Shown: positions 63,919-64,000 of the stretch, piece by piece
How the letters are laid out: the number at the start of each line of letters is the position of its first letter
Position numbering within the stretch: the first letter of the stretch is position 1
NCBI RefSeq assembly: GCF_039888675.1
Contig: NZ_JBDQQR010000001.1
Span: 3,286,001 to 3,350,000 of the forward strand
Length of the DNA stretch: 64,000 bases
Origin: Mesorhizobium sp. CAU 1732
GTDB lineage: Bacteria; Pseudomonadota; Alphaproteobacteria; Rhizobiales; Rhizobiaceae
Direction: 5' to 3'
Translations under genes and position numbers: made by a program
The notes under the pieces: generated by a model
Told to the model about the DNA's origin: nothing
Seen by the model: the letters and a program-made list of their open reading frames with translations, nothing else
The model's database searches: none

Positions 63919-64000
63919 TTAGCTGCGCAAATCCCTGACGCCGCCCACGAGCAGCCGGGTCGCGAGCCTGGCGTAGTCCGCGCGGCTGATCGCGCCGCCC
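63919..64000 (-). CDS. C-terminal end of a probable TetR-family regulator (partial)
   Basis: The last 26 codons of a minus-strand gene enter at the right edge, reading ISRADYARLATRLLVGGVRD then LRS and TAA. This resembles the last helix of TetR-family regulators (xDYxxLAxxLL-GGV). Upstream of paaX and downstream of the edge, it might be a PaaR-type regulator; that is a guess from position alone. Confidence 0.4.
   Translation of the reverse strand, partial: GGAISRADYARLATRLLVGGVRDLRS

Overview
The window reads as GC-rich chromosomal DNA of an alphaproteobacterium of the Rhizobiales, probably Phyllobacteriaceae/Mesorhizobium-like. The basis is the dcw gene order, a class-A RNase P RNA of alphaproteobacterial form, betaine-lipid genes btaAB, an ArsR-methyltransferase regulator next to metF, CsgH-type curli genes, and dispersed palindromic repeats of a style common in rhizobial intergenic DNA. 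No plasmid, phage, insertion sequence, CRISPR array or tRNA gene was found, so this is mostly ordinary chromosome with a few accessory patches. Gene assignments rest on recognition of protein motifs by eye; no database search was run.

Layout. 1-8.6 kb: minus-strand division and cell-wall cluster mraZ-rsmH-ftsL-ftsI-murE-murF-mraY-murD (murD runs off the left edge), with a candidate four-box MraZ operator upstream of mraZ. 9-14 kb: a PLP trans-sulfuration enzyme, a parDE module whose toxin gene is frameshifted, RNase P RNA, a lytic transglycosylase, an AmpD-like amidase, a TerB/DnaJ protein and a small lipoprotein. 14-22.4 kb: BASS-like permease, MarR-type regulator and a DctMQP TRAP transporter, divergent from a fused 5-oxoprolinase/hydantoinase. 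22.6-25.4 kb: cupin, SRPBCC/ArsR pair with tandem operators, then a 1.3-kb array of four hairpin repeats. 25.4-36 kb: a Rhizobiales hypothetical protein, btaA-btaB, serine hydrolase, GH25 lysozyme, MltB-like transglycosylase, ornithine/lysine decarboxylase, EamA transporter, amidase and a 28-residue membrane peptide. 36-42.7 kb: metF with its regulator and operator, trmO, DUF2293, MOSC protein, KAS III-like enzyme and ettA.

42.8-48.2 kb is a cell-surface patch: Inh-like lipoprotein, two curlin-repeat proteins flanking csgH, a Pmp3/YqaE peptide, DUF4112 protein, small lipoprotein and a large RTX protein. 48.2-56.4 kb: NMT1/ThiY-type ABC importer, alpha/beta hydrolase, CoA-transferase/LysE/ThDP-enzyme operon and a second, intact parDE-like pair. 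56.4-64 kb: phenylacetyl-CoA epoxidase operon paaA-(VOC)-B-C-D-E, with a divergent PaaI-like thioesterase, a second RTX protein, a PaaX-family regulator and the tail of a probable TetR-family regulator.

The most notable items are a dispersed palindromic element that appears to lie in frame inside paaD, adding roughly 47 residues; a VOC-family gene embedded by translational coupling in the paa operon; the curlin-CsgH-curlin group without local secretion genes; two RTX proteins sharing a near-duplicate C-terminal module; the MraZ box array; and the four-copy hairpin array. Coordinates of short sites may be off by about 1 base.
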